64,000 bases of DNA from Streptomyces pseudovenezuelae (GTDB lineage: Bacteria > Actinomycetota > Actinomycetes > Streptomycetales > Streptomycetaceae). The translations under genes and the position numbers were made by a program. The DNA is taken from contig NZ_JARXVH010000002.1 in assembly GCF_029892565.1 (NCBI RefSeq), positions 343,501 to 407,500 on the forward strand. The letters are read 5' to 3'. The notes below the pieces were generated by a model. That model had not been told where the DNA came from, did not search any database, and saw only the letters and a list, made by a program, of their open reading frames with translations. This document shows positions 1 through 7,286 of the stretch, piece after piece (positions within the stretch are counted from its first letter, which is position 1; each line of letters starts with the position of its first letter).

Positions 1-321
1 ACCAAGTACGACACGTACGACTACCGCCCGGCGACGGGAGTCAAGAAGGGCATCATCAAAGGCAGCCTGTTCGGCGGCAAAGAGCCGGTGAGTCTCAAGG
101 ACTACAACTGGGACGCGGTGCCCAGTCTCCTTGCCTACGGGGAGAAAGTGTTGAACGTCGACAAGCCGCTGTCCGCCTATCTGCTCCTGAGCCCACCGAG
201 TAACGTCTTCAACACCCCCGCCTATCTCGGGATCTATCTCAGCGGCGACTACAGCGTGAGTGGATATCTACAGGCCGACTCCCAGGGCAGGGTCGTGAAG
301 CTGTATCCCGCCGACGGATGA
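1..321 (+). CDS. C-terminal part of an unidentified protein (5' truncated by window edge)
   Basis: The frame is open from base 1 to the TGA at 319-321. The internal GTG at 88 has no ribosome binding site and lies mid-frame, so the gene most likely begins before the window. The visible 106 residues are rich in Tyr, Gly and Ser, with a run of hydrophobic and aromatic residues (SAYLLLSPPSN, AYLGIYLSG) suggesting beta strands of a secreted or lipid-anchored protein. I do not recognise the family and cannot see the N-terminus, so no function is proposed. It is followed by a 106-bp gap and a co-directional serine hydrolase. Confidence 0.6.
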   Translation, partial: TKYDTYDYRPATGVKKGIIKGSLFGGKEPVSLKDYNWDAVPSLLAYGEKVLNVDKPLSAYLLLSPPSNVFNTPAYLGIYLSGDYSVSGYLQADSQGRVVKLYPADG

Positions 322-427
322 CCGCTGCCACGGGCACCGTTCCGCCGTATGCAGCAGCACGAGAGGCCTCCCCGCCGAGGTGGGGAAAGGCTGGGCCTGC
401 CCCGCCGCCCCGTCCCCGGGAGATGTC

Positions 428-1567
428 ATGCCCCTCCGCCTGCTCGCCTGTGTCGTCGTCGCGTGTGTGACGGCCCTCGGCCCCGCCACCACCAGTACCG
501 CCACGACACACGGCGACGACCTCCAGCGTCAGGCCGACCAGTTCGTGCAGTCCCCAGGTGGACCGCCCGGCCTCATCGCCGTCCTCCAGGTGGAGGGGAA
601 GACCCGCGTCGTGCGGGCGGGCGTCGCCGACCTTGCCACCAACCGCCGGCCCGACCCCGACGACCACATGCGCATCGCCAGCACCGCGAAGGCCTTCAGC
701 GCGGCGGTCGCCCTCAGCCTCGTCGACCGGCACGCACTGCACCTCGACGACACTCTGGGCCAACGACTTCCTCGGCTGCCCAAGACTTGGCACCGGGTCA
801 CCCTGCGACAACTGCTGAACCACACCAGCGGCCTGCCGGACTTCACGCGGAACGCGGAGTTCCTGAAGATCGTCACCGCCGACCCGCGCCACCACTTCGA
901 CTCCCGCCGACTGCTCGACTACGTGGCCGGCGAACCGCTGCGGTTCAAGCCCGGCAGCCGGTACGTGTACTGCAACTCGGACAACATCGCCGTTGCCCTG
1001 ATGGCGGAGGCGGTGACGGGAACACCGTACGAGAAGCTGCTGCGCACGCTGGTCTACCGGCCGTTGGGGCTGCGGGACACCAGCCTGCCGCAGGGCTATC
1101 GGATGCCCGAGCCGTACCTGCACGGTTACGACATGGCGCCGCCCTCGCCGGTGGAGGACGTCAGCGAGGTCCTCAGTGCGTCCGGTGTGTGGGCGTCAGG
1201 TGGCATCGTCTCCACGCCGGCCGACATGACCCGGTTCGTTCGCGGTTACGCCGGAGGGGCGCTCTACGGGCGGTCAAGTCTGCTGCGGGAGCAGCGGAGT
1301 TGGATCGGCGGCGCCTCCGAACCGGCAGGGCCCGGCGCCAACATGGCCGGCCTGGGCATCTTCCGCTACGCGACCCGGTGCGGTGTGGTGCTGGGGCACA
1401 CCGGCAACTTCCCCGGCTACACGCAGTTGATCGCAGCCACACCGGACGGGCGCCGGTCCCTGACCTTCTCCGTCACCTCGCAGATCAACGAGGCGCAGGC
1501 GCCCGAGCAGTTGAAGCGGCTGCGGGCGATCGAGGAGAACTTCGTCTGCGCTCTTCGCGGCGCGTAG
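428..1567 (+). CDS. Secreted serine hydrolase, class C beta-lactamase / D-Ala-D-Ala carboxypeptidase family
   Basis: The 379-residue product is a penicillin-binding-type serine hydrolase. Residues 1 to about 27 form a signal peptide (MPLRLLACVVVACV), so it should act outside the membrane. The nucleophile motif SxxK is S85-T-A-K88, the second motif is Tyr-Cys-Asn within YVYCNSDN, and the KTG-equivalent is His-Thr-Gly in LGHTGNFPGY. Members of this family hydrolyse D-Ala peptides, D-amino-acid amides or esters, and substrate cannot be read from sequence. The ATG at 428 is chosen because GGGAG lies five bases upstream and the signal peptide starts there; the longer frame from 380 adds residues with no binding site. 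It converges on the broken araD. Confidence 0.85.
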   Translation: MPLRLLACVVVACVTALGPATTSTATTHGDDLQRQADQFVQSPGGPPGLIAVLQVEGKTRVVRAGVADLATNRRPDPDDHMRIASTAKAFSAAVALSLVDRHALHLDDTLGQRLPRLPKTWHRVTLRQLLNHTSGLPDFTRNAEFLKIVTADPRHHFDSRRLLDYVAGEPLRFKPGSRYVYCNSDNIAVALMAEAVTGTPYEKLLRTLVYRPLGLRDTSLPQGYRMPEPYLHGYDMAPPSPVEDVSEVLSASGVWASGGIVSTPADMTRFVRGYAGGALYGRSSLLREQRSWIGGASEPAGPGANMAGLGIFRYATRCGVVLGHTGNFPGYTQLIAATPDGRRSLTFSVTSQINEAQAPEQLKRLRAIEENFVCALRGA

Positions 1568-1576
1568 GTGGCTTTG

Positions 1577-2160
1577 TCAGGTGCCCTCCTGGCCGTAGTG
1601 GTTCCGGTAGCGGTCGTGGAGGGCGTCCACCGTCTGTGCCATGCGGCCGCGGACTCCCCGAGCTGCCGGGACAGATGCACGGTGCGTGCCACGTCCTCGC
1701 ACATGACGGCGGCCTTCACCGCGGCACGCGGGCTGTCGCCGACGGCGTCGTCGCCGATCGGGGCCAGGGGACCGACCGGGATCTCGCCGCCGAACTCGTC
1801 CGCCATGGCGGTGAGTACGCACGGGACGGGTTCACCGCGGGCCGCCCACGCGGTCGCGTAGGTGGAGTGGGTGTGGACGACTCCGTGCACCTCGGGCAGG
1901 GTGCGGTAGACGTAGCCGTGCGAGGCGGCGTCGCTGGACGGACGCAGCGTGCCCGTCACGGCGACGCCGGACAGGTCGTACAGCACCAGGTCCTCCGGCC
2001 GCAACTCGTCGTAGGGGACGCCGCTCGGCTTGATGAGCATCAGGTCCGGCGCGACCCGGGCCGACACGTTGCCGGAAGTCCAGGCGACGAGCCCGTGATC
2101 CACGAGGGACCGGTGCAAGGCGTGCAGTTCCGCGCGCACTTCGGCGATGGCATCGAGCAT
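1577..2160 (-). pseudogene. araD: Broken L-ribulose-5-phosphate 4-epimerase (class II aldolase family)
   Basis: The N-terminal half is a good AraD: substrate loop TSGNVSARV, SGVPYDEL, and the HTHS zinc-ligand motif. Two lesions follow. First, the text runs from IGDDAVG directly into DSPRAAVKAAVM, omitting about 35 residues that in intact AraD carry the third zinc ligand (the HHGPF-like motif). Second, near 1642-1655 the frame changes: the upstream frame continues past the end as an unrelated tail to 1417, while the normal C-terminus (AQTVDALHDRYRNHYGQ) is in the next frame and stops at 1577. A total of 584 bp is not divisible by three. The start ATG overlaps the araB stop as ATGA. An assembly error could explain the frameshift but not the missing block. 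Confidence 0.8.
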
Positions 2161-3797
2161 CAGGGACTCCTCGTCTTCAGCGCGTGCAGGCGGTGCAGGA
2201 CGTCGTTGCCCCCGCGACCGAAGTGGTCGTGCAGCCGCACGTACTCCTGGTACAGCTGCTGGTAGACCCGCTGATGCTCGGGGATCGGCAGGTAGGCGGC
2301 ATGATGACGGCGGCCCATGGCGGCGGACGCGGTGCGCACCTCGGGATGGATCCCGGCGGCCACCGCTGCGTGGACGGCCGAACCGAGCGCGGGCGCCTGC
2401 GCGGAGTCCACCACGCTCATCGGCAGCCCGGTCACGTCCGCGTAGATCTGCATCAGCAGCGGGTTCCTGACCAGGCCCCCGGCGGCGACGAACTCCGTCA
2501 CGGGCAGGCCCGCGTTCTCGAAGGTGTCCACGATCACGCGGGTGCCGAACGCGGTCGACTCCAGCAGCGCCCGGTAGATGTCCACCACCGTGGTCGACAG
2601 CGTCATACCGAGCAGTGCCCCGGACAGTTCGTGATCGACAAGCACGGACCGGTTGCCACCCATCCAGTCCAGGGCCAGCAGCCCGTGCTCGCCCACCCGC
2701 TGTCGTGCGGCGAGCTCGCCGAGCACCTCGTGCACGCCGCGCCCCGGTTCGTGGTAACGCTCGGGGACGGCGTTGTCCACCCACCAGGCGAAGATGTCGC
2801 CGACGCCGCTCTGCCCGGCCTCGTAGCCGAAGGACCCGGCGACGATGCCGCCCTCGACCACCCCGCAGGCACCGGGGACCTCGCGCAGCACGTCGGAGTT
2901 CATCATGTGGCAGGTCGACGTGCCCATGATGGCCAGCAGTTGACCGTTCCCGTAGGTCTGGGCCGCGGCCGCGGTGACGTGTGCGTCCACGTTGCCCACC
3001 GCGACAGGTGTGCCCTCGGGCAGCCCGGTCCATGCGGCGGCCCGCGCGCTCAGTCCGCCGGCGCTGCTGCCGAGTGCGGTGAGCGGATGGGCGACGCGGG
3101 TGCGGTACACGTCGGCGAACCGCGGATGCAGCGCGGCGAGATAGTCCTCGTCCGGGTAACGCCCGTCCTGGTAGAGGCCCTTGTATCCGGCGGTGCACGG
3201 ATTCCGGGTCTCCCGGCCGGTCAGCTGCCATACGATCCAGTCCGCCGCCTCGATCCACCGTGCGGTGGCCTCCCACACCTCGGGGTCCTCCTCGAGGATC
3301 TGCAGCGCTTTCGCGAGCTGCCACTCGGCGGAGATCCTGCCGCCGTACCTGGACAGCCACGGCTGCTCCGACGCCTGCGCGAGTCCGGTGATCCGGTCGG
3401 CCTGTGCCTGGGCCGCGTGGTGCTTCCACAACTTCGGCCAGGCGTGCGGGCGTTCGGCGAATCCGTCCAGGACGCACAGGGGCGTTCCGTCGGCGAGCAC
3501 GGGCAGCGGGGTGCTGGCGGTGAAGTCGGTGCCCACCCCGGCCACGGTCGCCGGGTCGATCCCGGCCCGCGCGACCGCCTCGGGCACTGCCTCGCGCAGG
3601 ACCGACAGCCAGTCCCGCGGGTCCTGCAACGCCCACAGGGGTGGCAGTTCGGCACGTGACCCGGGCAGGGCGCGGTCGATCACGCCGTTCCGGTACGGGT
3701 GCTCCACACAGGCGAGTTCGGCGCCGTCGGCGGCGCTCACCACGAGCACCCGTGCGGACAGGGTGCCGAAGTCGATCCCGAGGACATGCGCGGTCAT
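2160..3797 (-). CDS. araB: L-ribulokinase (FGGY carbohydrate kinase)
   Basis: This 545-residue cytoplasmic kinase phosphorylates L-ribulose (some AraB enzymes accept other ribuloses or xyluloses) to the 5-phosphate. It opens with the actin-fold phosphate loop GIDFGTLSARV, has AraB-type sequence GVGTDFTASTPLP and AEWQLAKALQILEE, the catalytic-aspartate region AVGNVDAHV, and the C-terminal ATP-binding GGLVRNPLLMQIYADV. Its length suits the family. The ATG at 3797 overlaps the epimerase stop (ATGA) and has GGGAGG about seven bases upstream; a GTG at 3815 lies inside the preceding gene. It is the middle gene of the ketose operon, and its stop overlaps the araD start, so translation is probably coupled. 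L-arabinose isomerase (araA) is not in the window. Confidence 0.9.
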   Translation of the reverse strand: MTAHVLGIDFGTLSARVLVVSAADGAELACVEHPYRNGVIDRALPGSRAELPPLWALQDPRDWLSVLREAVPEAVARAGIDPATVAGVGTDFTASTPLPVLADGTPLCVLDGFAERPHAWPKLWKHHAAQAQADRITGLAQASEQPWLSRYGGRISAEWQLAKALQILEEDPEVWEATARWIEAADWIVWQLTGRETRNPCTAGYKGLYQDGRYPDEDYLAALHPRFADVYRTRVAHPLTALGSSAGGLSARAAAWTGLPEGTPVAVGNVDAHVTAAAAQTYGNGQLLAIMGTSTCHMMNSDVLREVPGACGVVEGGIVAGSFGYEAGQSGVGDIFAWWVDNAVPERYHEPGRGVHEVLGELAARQRVGEHGLLALDWMGGNRSVLVDHELSGALLGMTLSTTVVDIYRALLESTAFGTRVIVDTFENAGLPVTEFVAAGGLVRNPLLMQIYADVTGLPMSVVDSAQAPALGSAVHAAVAAGIHPEVRTASAAMGRRHHAAYLPIPEHQRVYQQLYQEYVRLHDHFGRGGNDVLHRLHALKTRSP

Positions 3798-4657
3798 GGC
3801 CGGCCCTCCCGCCACTCAGGCAGGAACAGCAGGCCCTCCACGGCGAGCGCGTCCTGGGATTCCGCCAGCGGGCGCCAGATGGAGGCGGCGGTGGCGATCG
3901 ACGCGTTGTCCGCGGTGAACGACTCGATGCCGAGCATGCCCTGGTAGGCGATCTCGGTGAGGCAGTCCCGGATCAGCGGCCAGTTCTGCAGATCGTGGCC
4001 CGGCGCGCCCCGGTCGTTGCCGCAGACCTGTAGGTGCAGCAGCCGGTCGCCGGCCGCGCGGAACGCCGCGGGCAGGTCCCGCTCCTCGATGTTCATGTGG
4101 TAAGTGTCCAGGTTGAGGCCGACGTTGCCGGGCAGATCCTCGATCAGTTCCCGCACTTGTGTCGCCGTGTTGAGCAGGCTCGTCCCGTAGCGGTTGAGGG
4201 GTTCCACGGCCAGCGCGATCCCGTGCCGCCCCGCGTACTCGGCGCACTCGGCGAGGCTGTCGCGCAGCTCCCGCAGGGTCGCGGTGCGCTCCGGCGGGGA
4301 CATCCGCCACGTGCGGCCCACCGATGTGTACATCGGGGCGATGACCATCGCCGCGCCGACTGCCGCCGCCGCGTCGACCGCGGCGCGGACATAACGCCTG
4401 GTCGCGTGGATCGTGGCCGGGTCGGCCGCCGCCAGTTCGCGGCCGGGCCCGAACACCACGCCCACCACGCAGCGCAGCCCCAGCTCCGACAGCAGCGCCG
4501 AGGTCCGGGAGGGGTCCCAGTCACCGACGTTCTCCAGGGGCAGCTCCACGGCGTCGAACCCCCAGCCGGCGATCCTGGGCAGGGTGGCGGTCAGCAGTTC
4601 GTCGGTCAGCGGTGAGTGCCACACGAAGGTGTTCACCGCGATGGGCAGGTCGGTCAT
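3794..4657 (-). CDS. Ketose 3-epimerase, D-tagatose/D-psicose 3-epimerase-like TIM barrel
   Basis: This 287-residue TIM-barrel protein matches the metal-dependent 3-epimerase pattern: E152 in VEPLNRYG, D184 in NLDTYHMN, H208 in LLHLQVCGND and E245 in GIESF. These positions correspond closely to the four metal ligands known in Pseudomonas cichorii D-tagatose 3-epimerase. Such enzymes invert C3 of free ketoses, for example fructose/psicose or L-xylulose/L-ribulose. The second ATG (4657) is chosen because the GAAGGA binding site touches the first ATG at 4663. Being first in an operon with araB and araD suggests it supplies L-ribulose to the kinase. A sugar-phosphate isomerase role is less likely but possible. 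Confidence 0.85.
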   Translation of the reverse strand: MTDLPIAVNTFVWHSPLTDELLTATLPRIAGWGFDAVELPLENVGDWDPSRTSALLSELGLRCVVGVVFGPGRELAAADPATIHATRRYVRAAVDAAAAVGAAMVIAPMYTSVGRTWRMSPPERTATLRELRDSLAECAEYAGRHGIALAVEPLNRYGTSLLNTATQVRELIEDLPGNVGLNLDTYHMNIEERDLPAAFRAAGDRLLHLQVCGNDRGAPGHDLQNWPLIRDCLTEIAYQGMLGIESFTADNASIATAASIWRPLAESQDALAVEGLLFLPEWREGRP

Positions 4658-4840
4658 GCGCATCCTTCGAACGGGGAGGAGGTCACCTGATCACCGGTTC
4701 CAGTACGTCCCGCACGTACGCCCCGTTGCGGGGCACGGCTCGGTCGGGGTCCGCCTCGGTGACCGGACGAATCTGACGGTGTGTCCCCTCGCCACCCGGC
4801 GGCGGGCGTGGCGTGAACGCGATCGTCGCGTATCTGGCCG

Positions 4841-4874
4841 GAAGATCGCCCGTACGAAGGGAAGACCGCCCGTA
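4841..4874 (+). repeat. Two 14-bp direct repeats upstream of the FHA/kinase operon
   Basis: GAAGATCGCCCGTA at 4841-4854 and GAAGACCGCCCGTA at 4861-4874 differ at one base and start exactly 20 bp apart, about two helical turns. They sit just upstream of a possible -10 element TAGAAT (4872-4877) and 34-67 bp before the start of the FHA-like gene. This is the geometry of an activator or repressor binding tandem sites. No protein is known to bind here; the regulatory role is inference. Confidence 0.45.
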
Positions 4875-4878
4875 GAAT

Positions 4879-4899
4879 TCCCCCGACCGTCTCGGGGGA
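4879..4899 (+). promoter_or_regulatory. Hairpin covering the ribosome binding site of the FHA-like gene
   Basis: TCCCCCGA (4879-4886) and TCGGGGGA (4892-4899) form a perfect 8-bp inverted repeat with a 5-base loop. The right arm contains the Shine-Dalgarno GGGGGAG (4894-4900) of the gene starting at 4908, so pairing would hide it. The structure is read directly; a role in translational control is inferred and depends on transcription starting upstream of 4879. Confidence 0.4.
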
Positions 4900-4907
4900 G
4901 ATCACCA

Positions 4908-5723
4908 ATGGAAACGATCATCGTCCAGTTGCCGGACCCGTCGGGGCCGGAGACTGAAGCCGGGCGCGGCACCGCGCTGTTGCATCTGGGTCCCGGTGAC
5001 GCGGCCGACTTCGGCCGGGGCCTGCCGGAGGGCGGGGGAGTGCCGGAGCGCGGGGGAGTGCGCATCCTGCTCGCCGACCCCGGAGTCTCGCGCCGGGCAG
5101 GGCGGTTGGAGGCGGCCGAGGACTACTGGCGGCTGTCGAACTACAGCCGTGGCGCCTCCTATGTCGTGGAAAACCTGGAGGGCGCCGGCGAGTACATCAC
5201 CGTCGCTCCGGGCCGCCTCGGGGCGCCGGTGCCGTTCGAGTTCTCGCGGGTGGTGCTGCCCGCCCTGACCGGCACCGCCACCTTCAAGGTGTTCGCCCCG
5301 CAGCACGCGTACCTCGACGAGAGGTCGGTGCCCGGAGGCGGTGAACAGACCGTGCTGCCCTTCGCGTTGGACGTGACGGCGAAGTACTTCCTCGTCCTGG
5401 TCGCGCTCTGCGAACCACGGCTGCGCGACGGCTCGGACGCCACCCTGCCCGGCGTCGGAGAGATCGTGGAGCGCCTGCGCCCGCTGGCGTCCTGCCACGG
5501 TCTGACGCGCTCGGCGGTCAACTACCACGTCGACTACCTCGCCCTCGCCAAACTCCGCCTGGACCTGGGCGAGGAGACCGGCCCCGACGACGGCCGCACC
5601 GGCGCCAAACGCGCCCGACTCGCCTCCGTCGCCCTGCGTTTCGGACTCGTCCGCGAGGAACACCTGGGGCTGCTGCCGCCCCGCGGAGTCGTCCGGGCCG
5701 CCGTGCAGGGGGTGCGGGTATGA
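4908..5723 (+). CDS. Degenerate FHA-like protein paired with the downstream kinase
   Basis: The 271-residue protein has no signal peptide or membrane segment. Residues about 45-105 resemble a forkhead-associated fold: VRILLADPGVSRRAGRLEA, DYWRLSNYSRG and YVVENLEG line up with the SRxH and NxS signature, but the His expected after SR is Ala-Gly, so phosphothreonine binding may be weakened. Residues about 180-255 look helical and helix-turn-helix-like (SCHGLTRSAVNYHVDYLALAKLR). ATG 4908 has GGGGGAG seven bases upstream; the long open frame before it is shadow. Its stop overlaps the kinase ATG (ATGA), which argues that the two act together, perhaps adaptor and kinase. The FHA assignment is moderate. 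Confidence 0.65.
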   Translation: METIIVQLPDPSGPETEAGRGTALLHLGPGDAADFGRGLPEGGGVPERGGVRILLADPGVSRRAGRLEAAEDYWRLSNYSRGASYVVENLEGAGEYITVAPGRLGAPVPFEFSRVVLPALTGTATFKVFAPQHAYLDERSVPGGGEQTVLPFALDVTAKYFLVLVALCEPRLRDGSDATLPGVGEIVERLRPLASCHGLTRSAVNYHVDYLALAKLRLDLGEETGPDDGRTGAKRARLASVALRFGLVREEHLGLLPPRGVVRAAVQGVRV

Positions 5724-7279
5724 CCGGTACCGAAGACGTCCGCGAGCCGTTCGAGGTGCGGCCGCTGCCTGTCGGATTCCGCATCGCCGACTGGGAGTTG
5801 GGCGCGGTCATCGGCTCCGGCGGCTGGGGCACCGTGTACGAGGCGCACGCCGTCGGTGACGACGCACTCGTCGCGGTGAAGCTCCTGCCGACCGGCGCCC
5901 TCGCCCCCGGACAGCGGGCCGCGCTCGGCGAACTCGTCGCCAGCGAGGTCCGGTTCAGCACCGAGGCGGACCACCCCAACCTGGTCCGCACACGCGCCGT
6001 CCACACCGTCGAGGCGCCCGGCCTCGACACGTGGGACGGGGCGATCGCCCTGGTCATGGACCATGCCGAGACCGGCCTGCAGGACGTGCTCGACGCCGCC
6101 GACACCGGCCGCCCGATCGAGCACGCCGACCGGGTGCTGCGCGGAGTCGTCGCGGGCCTCGCCCACATGCACACCGCACGCCGAGTGCACGGCGACCTCA
6201 AACCCGCCAACGTCCTGCTGGGCCCGGCCGGCGCCGTCTGGCTGGCCGACTTCGGCCTCACCGCCGAACTCGACGGCACCCACGCCCACTTGCCGCCAGT
6301 GGGCACCCTCGACCATCTGCCGCCCGAATGGTGGTCGCAGCGCACCGGCATCGAGGGCGCGGTCGTCCGCCCGACCGCCGACATCTGGGCCTTCGGCGTC
6401 CTCGCCCACCAGGTCCTCACCGGCGGACTCCACCCGTTCCCCGGCGCCACCGCCCGCGCCCGGTCCCTCGCCGCCCAGACATACGCCCGCGGCACCGCAC
6501 CACTTCGCCTCGACGCGGGCCTGCCGGAGGGCTGGCGGCGCCTGATCGCCGACTGCCTCGCTCCCGACCACGCCACCCGCATACGGCACACCGCTGACAC
6601 GCTCGCGACCAGGATCGAGCGACTGACGGACAGCGGGGTCCCGCGCCGAAGACGCCGTCTGCTGCCAACTGCGGTCGCCGCACTGGCAGTTCTCGCCGCC
6701 ACGGCCGCCGGCGGGGCGGCGCTCCTCCAGGACGACGACAGCGCCGGGAACAAGGGCGGCGGCACCCCGGCCGTGGTGACCGACGTGCACACCACACCCA
6801 CGGCCGGAGCGATCCCCGCCGACTCCGACGTCCCCGACGAACTGCGCCCGGTCATCGAGAGCGCCGCCCGCCGCTGCACCGACGCGGAGATCACCCCCGC
6901 GCTGCTGGCCGCCATGATCAAGGCGGAGAGCGGCTTCGACACGAAAGCGGCCCGACCGGCCTCCGAGGAGTACGGCATCGCCATGTGGACGCCCGCGGTC
7001 TTCCGGGCCTGGGCCGTGGACGGCGACAAGGACGGCGACAAGGACGGCGACAAGGACTACATGTCACCGCCCGACGCGATCTCGACCATGAGCCTGTACA
7101 CGTGCTGGCTCGACCAGCGCTTCAAACAAGAGGGCATGTCCGCCAAGGACCTGCCCGCGCTGATCGCGGCCGGCTACCGCACGAGCGACCGCAGCGTCAT
7201 CGAGGAGGGTGGTGTCCCCGAAGCCGTGCGGCCGCACGTGAAGAAGGTGCTGCGTTACCTCGCGGAGTACGAGGGCTGA
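5720..7279 (+). CDS. Membrane Ser/Thr kinase with extracellular lytic-transglycosylase-like domain
   Basis: The 519-residue product has an N-terminal kinase domain (about 25-300): glycine loop IGSGGWG 31-37, VAVK Lys54, catalytic loop HGDLKPAN 157-164 (His-Gly-Asp in place of His-Arg-Asp) and DFG 177-179. A basic stretch PRRRRR precedes a single membrane helix at about 314-336. The outer part, about 372-519, resembles SLT lysozyme-fold transglycosylases: AAMIKAESGFD with putative catalytic Glu403, then a helical region ending LRYLAEYEG. A Gly-Asp-Lys-Asp triplet repeat (434-446) interrupts that domain. HGD-type kinases lack the RD-kinase arginine, so activation-loop control may differ. It may sense or trim peptidoglycan and signal inward. 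It is translationally coupled to the FHA-like gene. Confidence 0.85.
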   Translation: MTGTEDVREPFEVRPLPVGFRIADWELGAVIGSGGWGTVYEAHAVGDDALVAVKLLPTGALAPGQRAALGELVASEVRFSTEADHPNLVRTRAVHTVEAPGLDTWDGAIALVMDHAETGLQDVLDAADTGRPIEHADRVLRGVVAGLAHMHTARRVHGDLKPANVLLGPAGAVWLADFGLTAELDGTHAHLPPVGTLDHLPPEWWSQRTGIEGAVVRPTADIWAFGVLAHQVLTGGLHPFPGATARARSLAAQTYARGTAPLRLDAGLPEGWRRLIADCLAPDHATRIRHTADTLATRIERLTDSGVPRRRRRLLPTAVAALAVLAATAAGGAALLQDDDSAGNKGGGTPAVVTDVHTTPTAGAIPADSDVPDELRPVIESAARRCTDAEITPALLAAMIKAESGFDTKAARPASEEYGIAMWTPAVFRAWAVDGDKDGDKDGDKDYMSPPDAISTMSLYTCWLDQRFKQEGMSAKDLPALIAAGYRTSDRSVIEEGGVPEAVRPHVKKVLRYLAEYEG

Positions 7280-7286
7280 GCGAGGG

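Noticed and set aside
1417..3636. A 739-codon reverse-strand frame covering araB, araD and part of the serine hydrolase
   Set aside because: Most of it is antisense-frame shadow of araB; only the segment from 2160 to about 1650 matches AraD, and it continues into the hydrolase only because of the frameshift.
4413..4907. N-terminal extension of the FHA-like protein into the epimerase gene
   Set aside because: It overlaps the divergent epimerase gene and lacks a binding site, while ATG 4908 has an excellent one.
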